From positions 78,860-142,859 of the forward strand of contig DXBP01000049.1 of the NCBI GenBank assembly GCA_019116445.1: 64,000 nucleotides of DNA, given 5' to 3'. Both the position numbers and the translations under genes were made by a program. Positions 28,590 through 37,113 of the stretch are shown here, piece by piece (position 1 is the first letter of the stretch; the number at the start of each line of letters is the position of its first letter). Under the pieces are notes generated by a model, which saw nothing but the letters and a program-made list of their open reading frames with translations, was not told the DNA's origin and searched no databases. Source of the DNA: Candidatus Gemmiger excrementigallinarum. GTDB lineage: Bacteria; Bacillota; Clostridia; Oscillospirales; Ruminococcaceae.

Positions 28590-29060
28590 ATGATGATGGT
28601 TCCTTATATGTTTCACGATGCTTTGTTGGATGACTGGTTCCAGAGCGATTGGGACCGCGACTTTGACCGCATGATGCGGGCTTCTGACCCGCGCCGCGTG
28701 TTTGGCAAACGCAGTGCCAATGTGATGAAGACCGACGTGCGGGAAACCGAAACCGGCTACGATATGTTCGTGGACCTGCCGGGCTTCAAGAAGGAAGACG
28801 TGAAGCTGGACCTGCAGAACGGCTACCTGACCATCACGGCCAGCCGCAACGAGGACCGGGACGAGAAGGACGACCAGGGGCATTACATCCGTCAGGAGCG
28901 GTACACCGGCTCCTGCGCCCGCAGCTTCTATGTGGGCGACCAGATCAAGCCCGAGGATGTGAAGGCCAGCTTCAAGGACGGCATCCTGGAACTGAGCCTG
29001 CCCAAGGCGGAGGCCAAAAAACTGCCGGATAAGCAGCCCAATCAGATCGAGATCCTGTAA
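28590..29060 (+). CDS. Hsp20/alpha-crystallin small heat shock protein
   Basis: VRETETGYDMFVDLPGFKKEDVKLDLQNGYLTITASRNE; CIRCE upstream. Confidence 0.95.
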   Translation: MMMVPYMFHDALLDDWFQSDWDRDFDRMMRASDPRRVFGKRSANVMKTDVRETETGYDMFVDLPGFKKEDVKLDLQNGYLTITASRNEDRDEKDDQGHYIRQERYTGSCARSFYVGDQIKPEDVKASFKDGILELSLPKAEAKKLPDKQPNQIEIL

Positions 29061-29105
29061 CCGCGGCGCGGCCAGCCGCCCGCACCTCCATATTTCATAG
29101 AGAAA

Positions 29106-29142
29106 CGGGGCGTCCCCTTTGCCGGGGGCGCCCCGCTCTTTT
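29106..29142 (+). terminator. intrinsic terminator
   Basis: CGGGGCGTCCCC-TTTGCC-GGGGGCGCCCCG-CTCTTTTG. Confidence 0.8.
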
Positions 29143-29155
29143 GTGAAAATTATCA

Positions 29156-29184
29156 TTGACATTTTTAGAACGATGTGGTACGAT
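29156..29184 (+). promoter_or_regulatory. sigmaA-type promoter for leader RNA/polyamine operon
   Basis: TTGACA - 17 bp - TACGAT. Confidence 0.75.
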
Positions 29185-29190
29185 AACCAC

Positions 29191-29569
29191 GATTTTGAAA
29201 GACGAATCGTGTAGGAGTTTTTCAAAGCAATTTACCTAGGACCGCCCATCAGGGGCTAAGGCCATACGGACAGCCGGGTCCACTGCCGATCGGCAACTTG
29301 GGTTGCCTTATTGATTGAGTTAAAAGCTCAAATTTTATAAGTTGGTTCCTTTTGATAACCAGAAATTGCGTGCACCTCACGCAGACTTGTGAAACGGTCA
29401 ATAAGAGTAGTAAAAGTAGAATTGCTATATAGACTCTGGACACGATACGCCAAAGATACAAAAGCCCCGCCCTTGCCCTCGCTTTATGGAGGACAGGGCG
29501 CTTTGCGGCGAAAAATGGCGAAAGACAACGCAAGTCTGCACCCAATGGTGTGGCTTGCGTTTTTTGTTT
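29191..29569 (+). ncRNA. structured leader RNA of unknown class upstream of polyamine operon
   Basis: ~370 nt non-coding interval with own promoter, serial hairpins (GGCAAC-TTGG-GTTGCC; TGCGTG-CACCT-CACGCA; CGCCCT..CCCTC-gctttatg-GAGG..AGGGCG) and terminal intrinsic terminator. Confidence 0.6.
29527..29569 (+). terminator. leader terminator/attenuator
   Basis: AACGCAAG-tctgCACCcaatGGTGtgg-CTTGCGTT-TTTTGTTT, ~30 nt before decarboxylase start. Confidence 0.85.
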
Positions 29570-29595
29570 GGAGGAACCACGGGACGGAGGAAAAC

Positions 29596-31062
29596 ATGAA
29601 CGGGAACGGAAACCACACCCGTCTGGACCAGCGCCGCGCGCCGATCCACGAGGCGCTGGAAAATTTCCGCCGCATGCGGGTGGTGCCTTTTGATGTGCCC
29701 GGCCACAAGCGCGGCCGCGGCAACCCCGAACTGACGGCCTTTCTGGGCCAGCAGTGCGTGGGCGTGGATGTGAACAGCATGAAACCCCTGGACAATCTCT
29801 GCCACCCGGTGTCGGTCATCCGGGAAGCGGAGGAACTGGCCGCCGATGCCTTCGGCGCGGCCCACGCCTTTTTAATGGTGGGCGGCACCACCAGCTCGGT
29901 ACAGAGCATGGTGCTCACCGCCTGCAAGCGGGGGGACGAGATCATTCTGCCCCGCAACGTGCACCGCAGCGTGCTCAACGCCCTGGTGCTCTGCGGCGCG
30001 GTGCCGGTCTACGTCAACCCCGAGGTGGACCAGCGGCTGGGCATCTCCCTGGGTATGCGGCGGGAACAGGTGGCCAAGGCCATTGCCGAGCACCCCAATG
30101 CGGTGGCGGTGCTGGTGAACAACCCCACCTACTACGGCATCTGCAGCGACCTGCGGGCCATCGTGCGGATGGCCCACGACGCCGGGATGCTCTGCTTGGC
30201 CGATGAAGCCCACGGCACCCACTTCTATTTTGGCGGCGGATTGCCCGTTTCCGCCATGGCGGCGGGGGCCGATATGGCGGCCGTGTCCATGCACAAGAGC
30301 GGCGGCAGCCTGACCCAGTCCAGCCTGCTGCTCTGCGGCCCCAACGTTCATGCGGGCTATGTGCGCCAGATCATCAACCTGACCCAGACTACCTCGGGCA
30401 GCTACCTGCTCATGTCCAGTCTGGATATTTCCCGGCGCAACCTGGCCCTGCGGGGGCGCCAGGTGTTCCACCAGGTGGCCGATATGGCCGAGTACGCCCG
30501 GGAGGAGATCAACGCCATCGGCGGGTACTACGCCTTCGGCAAGGAACTGTGCAACGGCGATTCCATCTTTGACTTCGACACCACCAAGCTCAGCATCCAT
30601 ACCCGGGACATCGGTCTGGCGGGCATCGAAGTCTACGACATCCTGCGGGATGAATATGATATCCAGATCGAGTTCGGTGACATCGGCAACATCCTCGCCT
30701 ACCTTTCCATGGGCGACCGCCCCCAGGAACTGGAGCGGCTGGTCAGCGCCCTGGCCGAGATCAAGCGCCGTTACCACACCGACGGCACCGGCCTGCTCAA
30801 CCAGGAATACATCGACCCCGAGGTGGTGGCCAGTCCCCAGCAGGCCTTCTATGCCGATAAAATCAGCCTGCCCCTGCGGGAAACCGAGGGCCGGGTCTGC
30901 AGCGAGTTCGTCATGTGCTATCCCCCGGGCATTCCCATTCTGGCCCCGGGCGAGCGCATCACCGCCGAAATTCTGGATTACATCGAGTACGCCAAATCCA
31001 AAGGCTGCAGCATGACGGGCCCCGAGGACCCCGACATCCTGCGCCTGAACGTGCTGGCCTGA
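29596..31062 (+). CDS. Orn/Lys/Arg decarboxylase (probably arginine decarboxylase, AAT fold)
   Basis: RRAPIHEALENFRRMRVVPFDVPGHKRG; ADEAHGTHFYF; SMHKSGGSLTQSS PLP-Lys motif; followed by agmatinase. Confidence 0.92.
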   Translation: MNGNGNHTRLDQRRAPIHEALENFRRMRVVPFDVPGHKRGRGNPELTAFLGQQCVGVDVNSMKPLDNLCHPVSVIREAEELAADAFGAAHAFLMVGGTTSSVQSMVLTACKRGDEIILPRNVHRSVLNALVLCGAVPVYVNPEVDQRLGISLGMRREQVAKAIAEHPNAVAVLVNNPTYYGICSDLRAIVRMAHDAGMLCLADEAHGTHFYFGGGLPVSAMAAGADMAAVSMHKSGGSLTQSSLLLCGPNVHAGYVRQIINLTQTTSGSYLLMSSLDISRRNLALRGRQVFHQVADMAEYAREEINAIGGYYAFGKELCNGDSIFDFDTTKLSIHTRDIGLAGIEVYDILRDEYDIQIEFGDIGNILAYLSMGDRPQELERLVSALAEIKRRYHTDGTGLLNQEYIDPEVVASPQQAFYADKISLPLRETEGRVCSEFVMCYPPGIPILAPGERITAEILDYIEYAKSKGCSMTGPEDPDILRLNVLA

Positions 31063-31078
31063 GAAGGAGGGTTTTCCC

Positions 31079-31936
31079 ATGGAAATGTGGTTTTCGGAAT
31101 TTCACACCCCGGACGTAAAACACAGCATCCGGGTGGACCGTCAGCTCTATTCCAAGCAGAGCGACTACCAACGCATTGATATTTTTGAAACGCCGGAGTT
31201 TGGCCGGGTACTCACCCTGGACGGCAACGTCATGCTTACCGAGCGGGACGAGTTCATCTACGACGAGATGATCACCCATGTGCCCATGTCGGTGCACCGG
31301 GAAGCCAAGGATATCCTGGTCATCGGCGCCGGTGACGGCGGCGTGGTGCGGGAACTGACCCGCTACGACCGGGTGGAGCGCATCGACCTGGTGGAGATGG
31401 ACCCCATGGTGGTGGAAGCCTGCCGGGCCTATCTGCCGGGCAACGCCTGCCGTATGGACGATCGCCGGGTGCATATCTACTTTGAAAACGCCCTCAAATT
31501 CATCCGCCGGTGCGAGGATGAGTATGACCTCATCATTGTGGACTCCTCGGACCCCTTCGGCCCGTCGGAAGGTCTGTTCACCCGGGAATTTTACGGCAAC
31601 TGCTTCAACGCCCTCAAAGAGGACGGAATCATGGTGAACCAGCAGGGCAGCCCCTTCTATGCCGAGGACGCCAACGCCATGCAGCGCAGCCACAAGCGCA
31701 TTGCCAGCACCTTCCCCATCAGCCGGGTGTACCAGGCGCACATCCCCACCTTTGCGGCGGGCTACTGGCTGTTCGGTTTTGCCAGCAAAAAGTATCATCC
31801 CATCGATGATCTGGACGCCAAGGCCTGGAACGCTTTGAATATGCGTACCCGGTATTACACCACCCGCCTGCATGTGGGTGCATTTTATCTGCCGGCATTT
31901 CTGGAAGAAATGCTGCGGGAAGTGGAGGATCGTTAA
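31079..31936 (+). CDS. speE: spermidine synthase (polyamine aminopropyltransferase)
   Basis: ILVIGAGDGGVVRELTRYDRVERIDLVEMDPMVVEACRAYLP; LIIVDSSDPFGPSEGLFTREFY. Confidence 0.95.
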   Translation: MEMWFSEFHTPDVKHSIRVDRQLYSKQSDYQRIDIFETPEFGRVLTLDGNVMLTERDEFIYDEMITHVPMSVHREAKDILVIGAGDGGVVRELTRYDRVERIDLVEMDPMVVEACRAYLPGNACRMDDRRVHIYFENALKFIRRCEDEYDLIIVDSSDPFGPSEGLFTREFYGNCFNALKEDGIMVNQQGSPFYAEDANAMQRSHKRIASTFPISRVYQAHIPTFAAGYWLFGFASKKYHPIDDLDAKAWNALNMRTRYYTTRLHVGAFYLPAFLEEMLREVEDR

Positions 31937-32808
31937 TGCTGCCGCGGAATGTTGAAAACTTTATCGGGTGCGACAGCGCCTACCGCACGGCCCAGATCGT
32001 GCTGTTCGGCGCGCCGTACGATTCCACCACCAGTTACCGCCCCGGCGCCCGGTTCGGCCCGGCGGCCATCCGGCACGAAAGCTACGGTATCGAAACCTAC
32101 AGCCCCTACCAGAACACCGACCTCACCGACTGCGAGATCTTCGACAGCGGCGACCTGGAACTGTGCTTCGGCAGCAGCGAAAGCGCCCTCGTCGACATCG
32201 AATCCCGGGCGGCCGAGATTTTGCGGGACGGCAAGCTGCCCCTGTTGCTGGGCGGCGAACATCTGGTGACCTTGGGTTCCGTGCGGGCGGTGGCGGCCCG
32301 CTACCCGGAACTGCACATCGTCCACTTTGACGCCCACGCCGACCTGCGGGACGATTACCTGGGCGCAAAGCTCAGCCACGCCTGCGTCATCCGCCGCTGC
32401 CACGATATTCTGGGCGACGGACGCATCCATCAGTTCTGCATCCGCAGCGGCGACCGGGAAGAGTTTGACTTTGCCGCTGCCCATACCGATATGCACCGGT
32501 TTGATTTTACGGGGCTTGCGGAACTGACCCAGTGGCTGTGCGATACCAAGGTTCCGGTCTACCTGACCATTGATATGGACTGTCTGGACCCGTCGGCCTT
32601 CCCCGGCACCGGCACGCCGGAAGCAGGGGGCGTCACCTTTGTGCAGCTGCTGGACGCCATCCGCACCGTGACCCGGGCCAACATCGTGGGCGCCGACCTC
32701 AACGAACTGGCCCCCATGCTGGATGCCAGCGGCGTGTCCACCGCCACCGCCTGCAAGACCCTGCGGGAACTGCTGCTGGCGCTGGTACATAACCGGCCCC
32801 ACGTTTGA
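31936..32808 (+). CDS. speB: agmatinase
   Basis: GAPYDSTTSYRPGARFGPAAIR; GGEHLVTLG; HFDAHADLRD; TIDMDCLDPSAFPGTGTPEAGG ureohydrolase motifs. Confidence 0.95.
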   Translation: MLPRNVENFIGCDSAYRTAQIVLFGAPYDSTTSYRPGARFGPAAIRHESYGIETYSPYQNTDLTDCEIFDSGDLELCFGSSESALVDIESRAAEILRDGKLPLLLGGEHLVTLGSVRAVAARYPELHIVHFDAHADLRDDYLGAKLSHACVIRRCHDILGDGRIHQFCIRSGDREEFDFAAAHTDMHRFDFTGLAELTQWLCDTKVPVYLTIDMDCLDPSAFPGTGTPEAGGVTFVQLLDAIRTVTRANIVGADLNELAPMLDASGVSTATACKTLRELLLALVHNRPHV

Positions 32809-32853
32809 GGGCGGTTGACCCGGAAGGTTCGCGATGCCGAAAGGCTGCGGAAC

Positions 32854-33138
32854 GTTCCTTTTTGACCGACCAAAAAGGAACCGAAAAAGTCGCCGCTAGT
32901 TCCGAGGCGCGGGGCACGGCTTGGGGGCTGCACGCCCCCAAGACCCCCAAAGAAGAAGTCGCCCACGCCAAAACGGGGAAAAACGCCTGGAAAGACTGTT
33001 TTTCCTGCCGTTTTGGCGGTGCTCCACTTACAATTCGGGCGTGCCCGAACCCCCGCGGCGGCAAAGATTCCGGGTTTTACTTTTTTGTTTTTATATTCGT
33101 TTGGAGTTTTTTCGGTTCCTTTTTTGCAAAAAAGGAAC
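32854..33138. repeat. nested palindromic MITE-like intergenic element
   Basis: Terminal inverted repeats CAAAAAGGAACCGAAAAAG (32871-32889) / GTTTTTTCGGTTCCTTTTTTG (33106-33126); end palindromes GTTCCTTTTTG-ACCGAC-CAAAAAGGAAC and GTTCCTTTTTTGCAAAAAAGGAAC; inner IR CGCCAAAACGG / CCGTTTTGGCG. Confidence 0.7.
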
Positions 33139-33184
33139 AAAAGCAAAGAAGGAACAACAAATCGTACAAAAAGGAGTCATCACC

Positions 33185-34444
33185 ATGAGCAAAGTTCTTG
33201 TCATCGGCTGCGGCGGCGTTGCCAGTGTCGCCATCCACAAGTGCTGCCAGGTCAGCGACGTTTTCACCGAACTGTGCATTGCCAGCCGCACCAAATCCAA
33301 GTGTGACGCCCTGGCCGAAAAACTGGCCCCCACCACCAAAACCAAAATCACCACCGCCCAGGTGGATGCCGACGATGTTGACCAGCTGATCGCCCTCATC
33401 AAGAGCTACCAACCTGACCTGGTCATGAACATCGCCCTGCCCTACCAGGACCTGACCATCATGGACGCCTGCCTGGCCTGCGGCGTCAACTACATGGACA
33501 CCGCCAACTACGAGCCCGAAAACACCGACGACCCCGAGTGGCGCGCCATCTACGAGAAGCGCTGCAAGGAAGCGGGCTTCTCCGCCTACTTCGACTACTC
33601 CTGGCAGTGGGCCTACAAGAAAAAGTTCGAGGACGCCGGCCTCACCGCCCTGCTGGGCTGCGGCTTTGACCCGGGCGTGACCCAGGCTTACTGCGCCTAT
33701 GCCGCCAAGCACGAGTTCGACACCATCGATACCATCGACATTCTGGACTGCAACGGCGGCGACCACGGCTATGCCTTTGCCACCAACTTCAACCCCGAAA
33801 TCAACCTTCGGGAAGTCAGCGCTCCCGGCAGCTACATGGAAAACGGCCGCTGGGTGGAGATCCCGGCCATGAGCATCAAGCGGGAATACGACTTTGACCA
33901 GGTGGGCAAAAAGGATATGTACCTGCTCCACCACGAGGAGATCGAGTCCCTGGGCAAGAACTTCCCCGATGTCAAGCGCATCCGCTTCTTCATGACCTTC
34001 GGCCAGAGCTATCTGGACCACATGCGCTGCCTGGAGGATGTGGGTATGCTCTCCACCACCCCCATCAACTACAACGGCCAGGAGATCGTCCCCATCCAGT
34101 TCCTCAAAGCCTTGCTGCCCGACCCGGCCAGCCTGGGCCCCCGCACCAAGGGCAAGACCAACATCGGCTGCATCTTCACCGGCACCAAGGACGGCCAGCC
34201 CAAGACCTACTACATCTATAACGTCTGCGACCACCAGGAATGCTACCGTGAGGTGGGCAGCCAGGCCATCAGCTACACCACCGGCGTGCCGGCCATGTGC
34301 GGCGCCCTGATGATGCTCACCGGCCAGTGGACCAAGCCCGGCGTCTACACCGTGGAGGAGTTCAACCCCGATCCGTTCCTGGATGCGCTGGATAAGTACG
34401 GCCTGCCCCGCAGCGAGAACCGCGCCCCGGCGCTGGTGGACTGA
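33185..34444 (+). CDS. saccharopine dehydrogenase family / carboxynorspermidine (carboxyspermidine) dehydrogenase
   Basis: MSKVLVIGCGGVASVAIHKCCQ...; gene order with decarboxylase. Confidence 0.9.
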   Translation: MSKVLVIGCGGVASVAIHKCCQVSDVFTELCIASRTKSKCDALAEKLAPTTKTKITTAQVDADDVDQLIALIKSYQPDLVMNIALPYQDLTIMDACLACGVNYMDTANYEPENTDDPEWRAIYEKRCKEAGFSAYFDYSWQWAYKKKFEDAGLTALLGCGFDPGVTQAYCAYAAKHEFDTIDTIDILDCNGGDHGYAFATNFNPEINLREVSAPGSYMENGRWVEIPAMSIKREYDFDQVGKKDMYLLHHEEIESLGKNFPDVKRIRFFMTFGQSYLDHMRCLEDVGMLSTTPINYNGQEIVPIQFLKALLPDPASLGPRTKGKTNIGCIFTGTKDGQPKTYYIYNVCDHQECYREVGSQAISYTTGVPAMCGALMMLTGQWTKPGVYTVEEFNPDPFLDALDKYGLPRSENRAPALVD

Positions 34445-35652
34445 TGTCCGCCGTGGATACCCGCCCGCCCTTTGCGGCCATCGGCGGCAGGGTGCCCGGG
34501 GAATGGGCGAACCTGCCCACCCCCTGCTACCTGCTGGACGAAGGGGCGCTGGCCCGCAACGCCGAGATTCTGGGCGAACTGGCCCGGCGCACCGGCTGCA
34601 AGGTGCTGCTGGCGCAAAAGGCTTTCAGCAACTACGACCTGTACCCCATTCTGGCCCCCCATCTGGCGGGCACCGAGGCCAGCGGCCTGTATGAGGCGCG
34701 CCTGGGTGCCGAGGAAATGCCCGAGGGAGAGGTCCACGTTTTCTGCGCCGCCTACCGGGACGACGAGATGGAGGAACTGCTGCGCTGGGCCGACCACATC
34801 GTGTTCAACTCCCCGGCCCAGCTGGGCAAGTTCGGCCCCGCCGCCAAGGCTGCGGGCAAAAGCGTGGGCCTGCGGGTGAACCCCGAGTGCTCCACCCAGG
34901 AAGGCCATGCCATCTATGATCCCTGCGCCCCCGGCAGCCGCCTGGGCACCACCCGCGCCCAGTGGGACGCCGCGGTGGCCCAAAACCCGGCCCTGCCGGA
35001 ACTTTTGGACGGGCTGCACTTCCATACCCTGTGCGAGCAGGATTCCGACGCCCTGGAGGTAACGCTGGACGCGGTGGCCGCCAAATTCGGTGACCTGCTG
35101 CCCGCCATGAAGTGGCTCAACATGGGCGGCGGGCACCATATCACCCGCCCGGGGTACGATATTGCCACCCTGGAACGCTGCATCGCCCGGGCCCAGGCCG
35201 ACTGGGGCGTGACGGTGTACCTGGAACCGGGGGAGGCCTGTGCCCTCAACGCCGGGTTCCTGCTGACCCGGGTGCTGGATGTGGTGCATAACGGCGATAC
35301 CACGGTGGCCATTCTGGACGCCAGTGCCGCCTGCCACATGCCGGACGTCATCGAGATGCCCTATCGTCCGCCGCTGCTGTTTGCCGCCGACGCGGGGGAA
35401 AAGCCCTGCACCGTGCGGCTGGCGGGCCCCACCTGCCTGGCGGGGGATGTGATCGGGGATTACAGCTTTGACGCGGAACCCCAGCCCGGCGACCTGCTGG
35501 TCTTCGGGGATATGGCGATTTATACCACCTGCAAGAACAACACCTTCAACGGTATGCCGCTGCCCGCCATTCTGGCCCGGGCCGCCGACGGCAGCTGCCG
35601 GGTGCTGAAGGAATTCGGCTACCGGGATTTCAAAGTCCGTCTGGGGCACTGA
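34444..35652 (+). CDS. nspC: carboxynorspermidine decarboxylase
   Basis: LPTPCYLLDEGALARNAEIL; GLRVNPECSTQEGHAIYDPCAPGSRLG; FHTLCEQDSDAL; LNMGGGHHITRPGYD. Confidence 0.93.
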   Translation: MSAVDTRPPFAAIGGRVPGEWANLPTPCYLLDEGALARNAEILGELARRTGCKVLLAQKAFSNYDLYPILAPHLAGTEASGLYEARLGAEEMPEGEVHVFCAAYRDDEMEELLRWADHIVFNSPAQLGKFGPAAKAAGKSVGLRVNPECSTQEGHAIYDPCAPGSRLGTTRAQWDAAVAQNPALPELLDGLHFHTLCEQDSDALEVTLDAVAAKFGDLLPAMKWLNMGGGHHITRPGYDIATLERCIARAQADWGVTVYLEPGEACALNAGFLLTRVLDVVHNGDTTVAILDASAACHMPDVIEMPYRPPLLFAADAGEKPCTVRLAGPTCLAGDVIGDYSFDAEPQPGDLLVFGDMAIYTTCKNNTFNGMPLPAILARAADGSCRVLKEFGYRDFKVRLGH

Positions 35653-35715
35653 AACCGTGTATCGTTTCTTCTCTGTTGGGGCATACTACCCCAAAAAGGG
35701 AAGGAGAGTGTAGGT

Positions 35716-36150
35716 ATGATCGAACCGGATACCATCAAACTGCTGCGGGAATGTGACGCCGGGGTGGCCATGGGCCTTTCGGCCATCGACCAGGTGATGG
35801 ACACGGCCAAAAGCCAGTCCCTGCGGGACGCGCTGGCCCGCTGCCGCACCGAACACCAGCAGCTGCAAAACGAGATCGTCACGGCGCTGCACGATTTTCA
35901 CGACGAGGGCAAGGAACCCAACCCCATTGCCCAGGGTATGTCCTGGATCAAGACCGGGGCCATGCTCACCATGAACGAGAGCGACGCCACCATCGCCGAC
36001 CTCATCACCGATGGCTGCAACATGGGGGTCAAATCCCTGAACCGCTACCTGAACCAGTACGAAGCCGCCAGCGAGGACGCCAAGGACATTACCAAGCGCC
36101 TCATCGCCCTGGAGGAAAAACTGGCCGAGGATATTCGCCGCTTTTTGTAA
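35716..36150 (+). CDS. hypothetical helical protein (DUF2383/ferritin-like appearance)
   Basis: 144 aa all-alpha looking ORF with good RBS. Confidence 0.6.
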   Translation: MIEPDTIKLLRECDAGVAMGLSAIDQVMDTAKSQSLRDALARCRTEHQQLQNEIVTALHDFHDEGKEPNPIAQGMSWIKTGAMLTMNESDATIADLITDGCNMGVKSLNRYLNQYEAASEDAKDITKRLIALEEKLAEDIRRFL

Positions 36151-36166
36151 CGGCACAAACACAGCA

Positions 36167-36202
36167 CCGCCCGCCCGGAAATACCCGGGCGGGCGGTTTT
36201 TT
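36167..36202 (+). terminator. intrinsic terminator
   Basis: ACCGCCCGCCCGG-AAATA-CCCGGGCGGGCGGT-TTTTTTG. Confidence 0.88.
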
Positions 36203-36317
36203 TGCTGCGGAGCGGTGGAAAACAAACCGGCACCTCTCCGGGAGTTCCTGCATGGAAACGTGGAAAATTATACAATTATAGCGAAGAAGATTTCACTTTT
36301 TGGCAGGAGGGTTTTGC

Positions 36318-36914
36318 ATGGAATCGATGGTTTATGGGTATGTGCGTGTTTCCACCAAAGAACAGTGCGAGGACCGGCAGCTGATTGCGCTGCGGGAGTT
36401 CCCGGTTGCGGAGAACCATATTTTTATGGACAAACTCAGCGGCAAGGACTTCAACCGGCCGCAGTACCAGAAGCTGATCCGGCGGCTGAAACCCCATGAC
36501 ATTCTGGTGGTGAAGTCCATCGACCGGCTGGGGCGCAATTACGATGAAATTCTGGACCAATGGCGGGTGATCACCAAAAGCAGGCAAGCGGATATTGTGG
36601 TGCTGGATATGCCGCTGCTGGATACCCGCCAGACGGGCCGGGACCTGACGGGGACCTTTGTGGCGGACTTGGTATTGCAGATATTGTCGTATGTAGCGCA
36701 GACCGAGCGGGAAAATATCCGCCAGCGCCAGCAGGAGGGCATCGCGGCGGCGCGGCTGCGAGGGGTGCGGTTCGGGCGGCCGCGCAAGCAGGTGCCGGCG
36801 GAATTTGAGTGGGTCCGGCAGCAGTGGGAGCAGGGACGCATCACTTCACGGCAGGCGGCACGGCAGCTTGGCGTGGCGCAGGACACGTTTTTGCGCTGGG
36901 CGCACGGAAAATAA
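36318..36914 (+). CDS. serine recombinase/resolvase
   Basis: MESMVYGYVRVSTKEQCEDRQLIALREF..., DKLSGKDFNRPQYQKLIRRLKPHDILVVKSIDRLGRNYDEI, C-terminal HTH. Confidence 0.93.
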   Translation: MESMVYGYVRVSTKEQCEDRQLIALREFPVAENHIFMDKLSGKDFNRPQYQKLIRRLKPHDILVVKSIDRLGRNYDEILDQWRVITKSRQADIVVLDMPLLDTRQTGRDLTGTFVADLVLQILSYVAQTERENIRQRQQEGIAAARLRGVRFGRPRKQVPAEFEWVRQQWEQGRITSRQAARQLGVAQDTFLRWAHGK

Positions 36915-37113
36915 GTCGAAATTCTGCATGGAAAAACTAGGAAATTCCGTTCGATGCCCAGATACATAATTTGTGCCTTTTTTTGGCACAAATCACACGC
37001 TGCGAAGACGAAACCAAGGGGTTTTGGAATCGTTTTTTATTATACGACATAAGAACGATATTGTCTGCCTTTTCGCTCGCGAAGGAAGTCGCAATATGTG
37101 AAGAGGAGGACGT

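Noticed and set aside
29191-29569. T-box, lysine, SAM, TPP, cobalamin, ydaO or tmRNA/RNase P identity for the polyamine leader
   Set aside because: No conserved core motifs of those RNAs recognised (e.g. no T-box GGTGGNACCGCG, no RNase P GAGGAAAGTCCGGG); kept as unknown
35684-35702. TTGGGG-CATACTA-CCCCAA hairpin after nspC
   Set aside because: Weak, no U-tract; too small to assign a function
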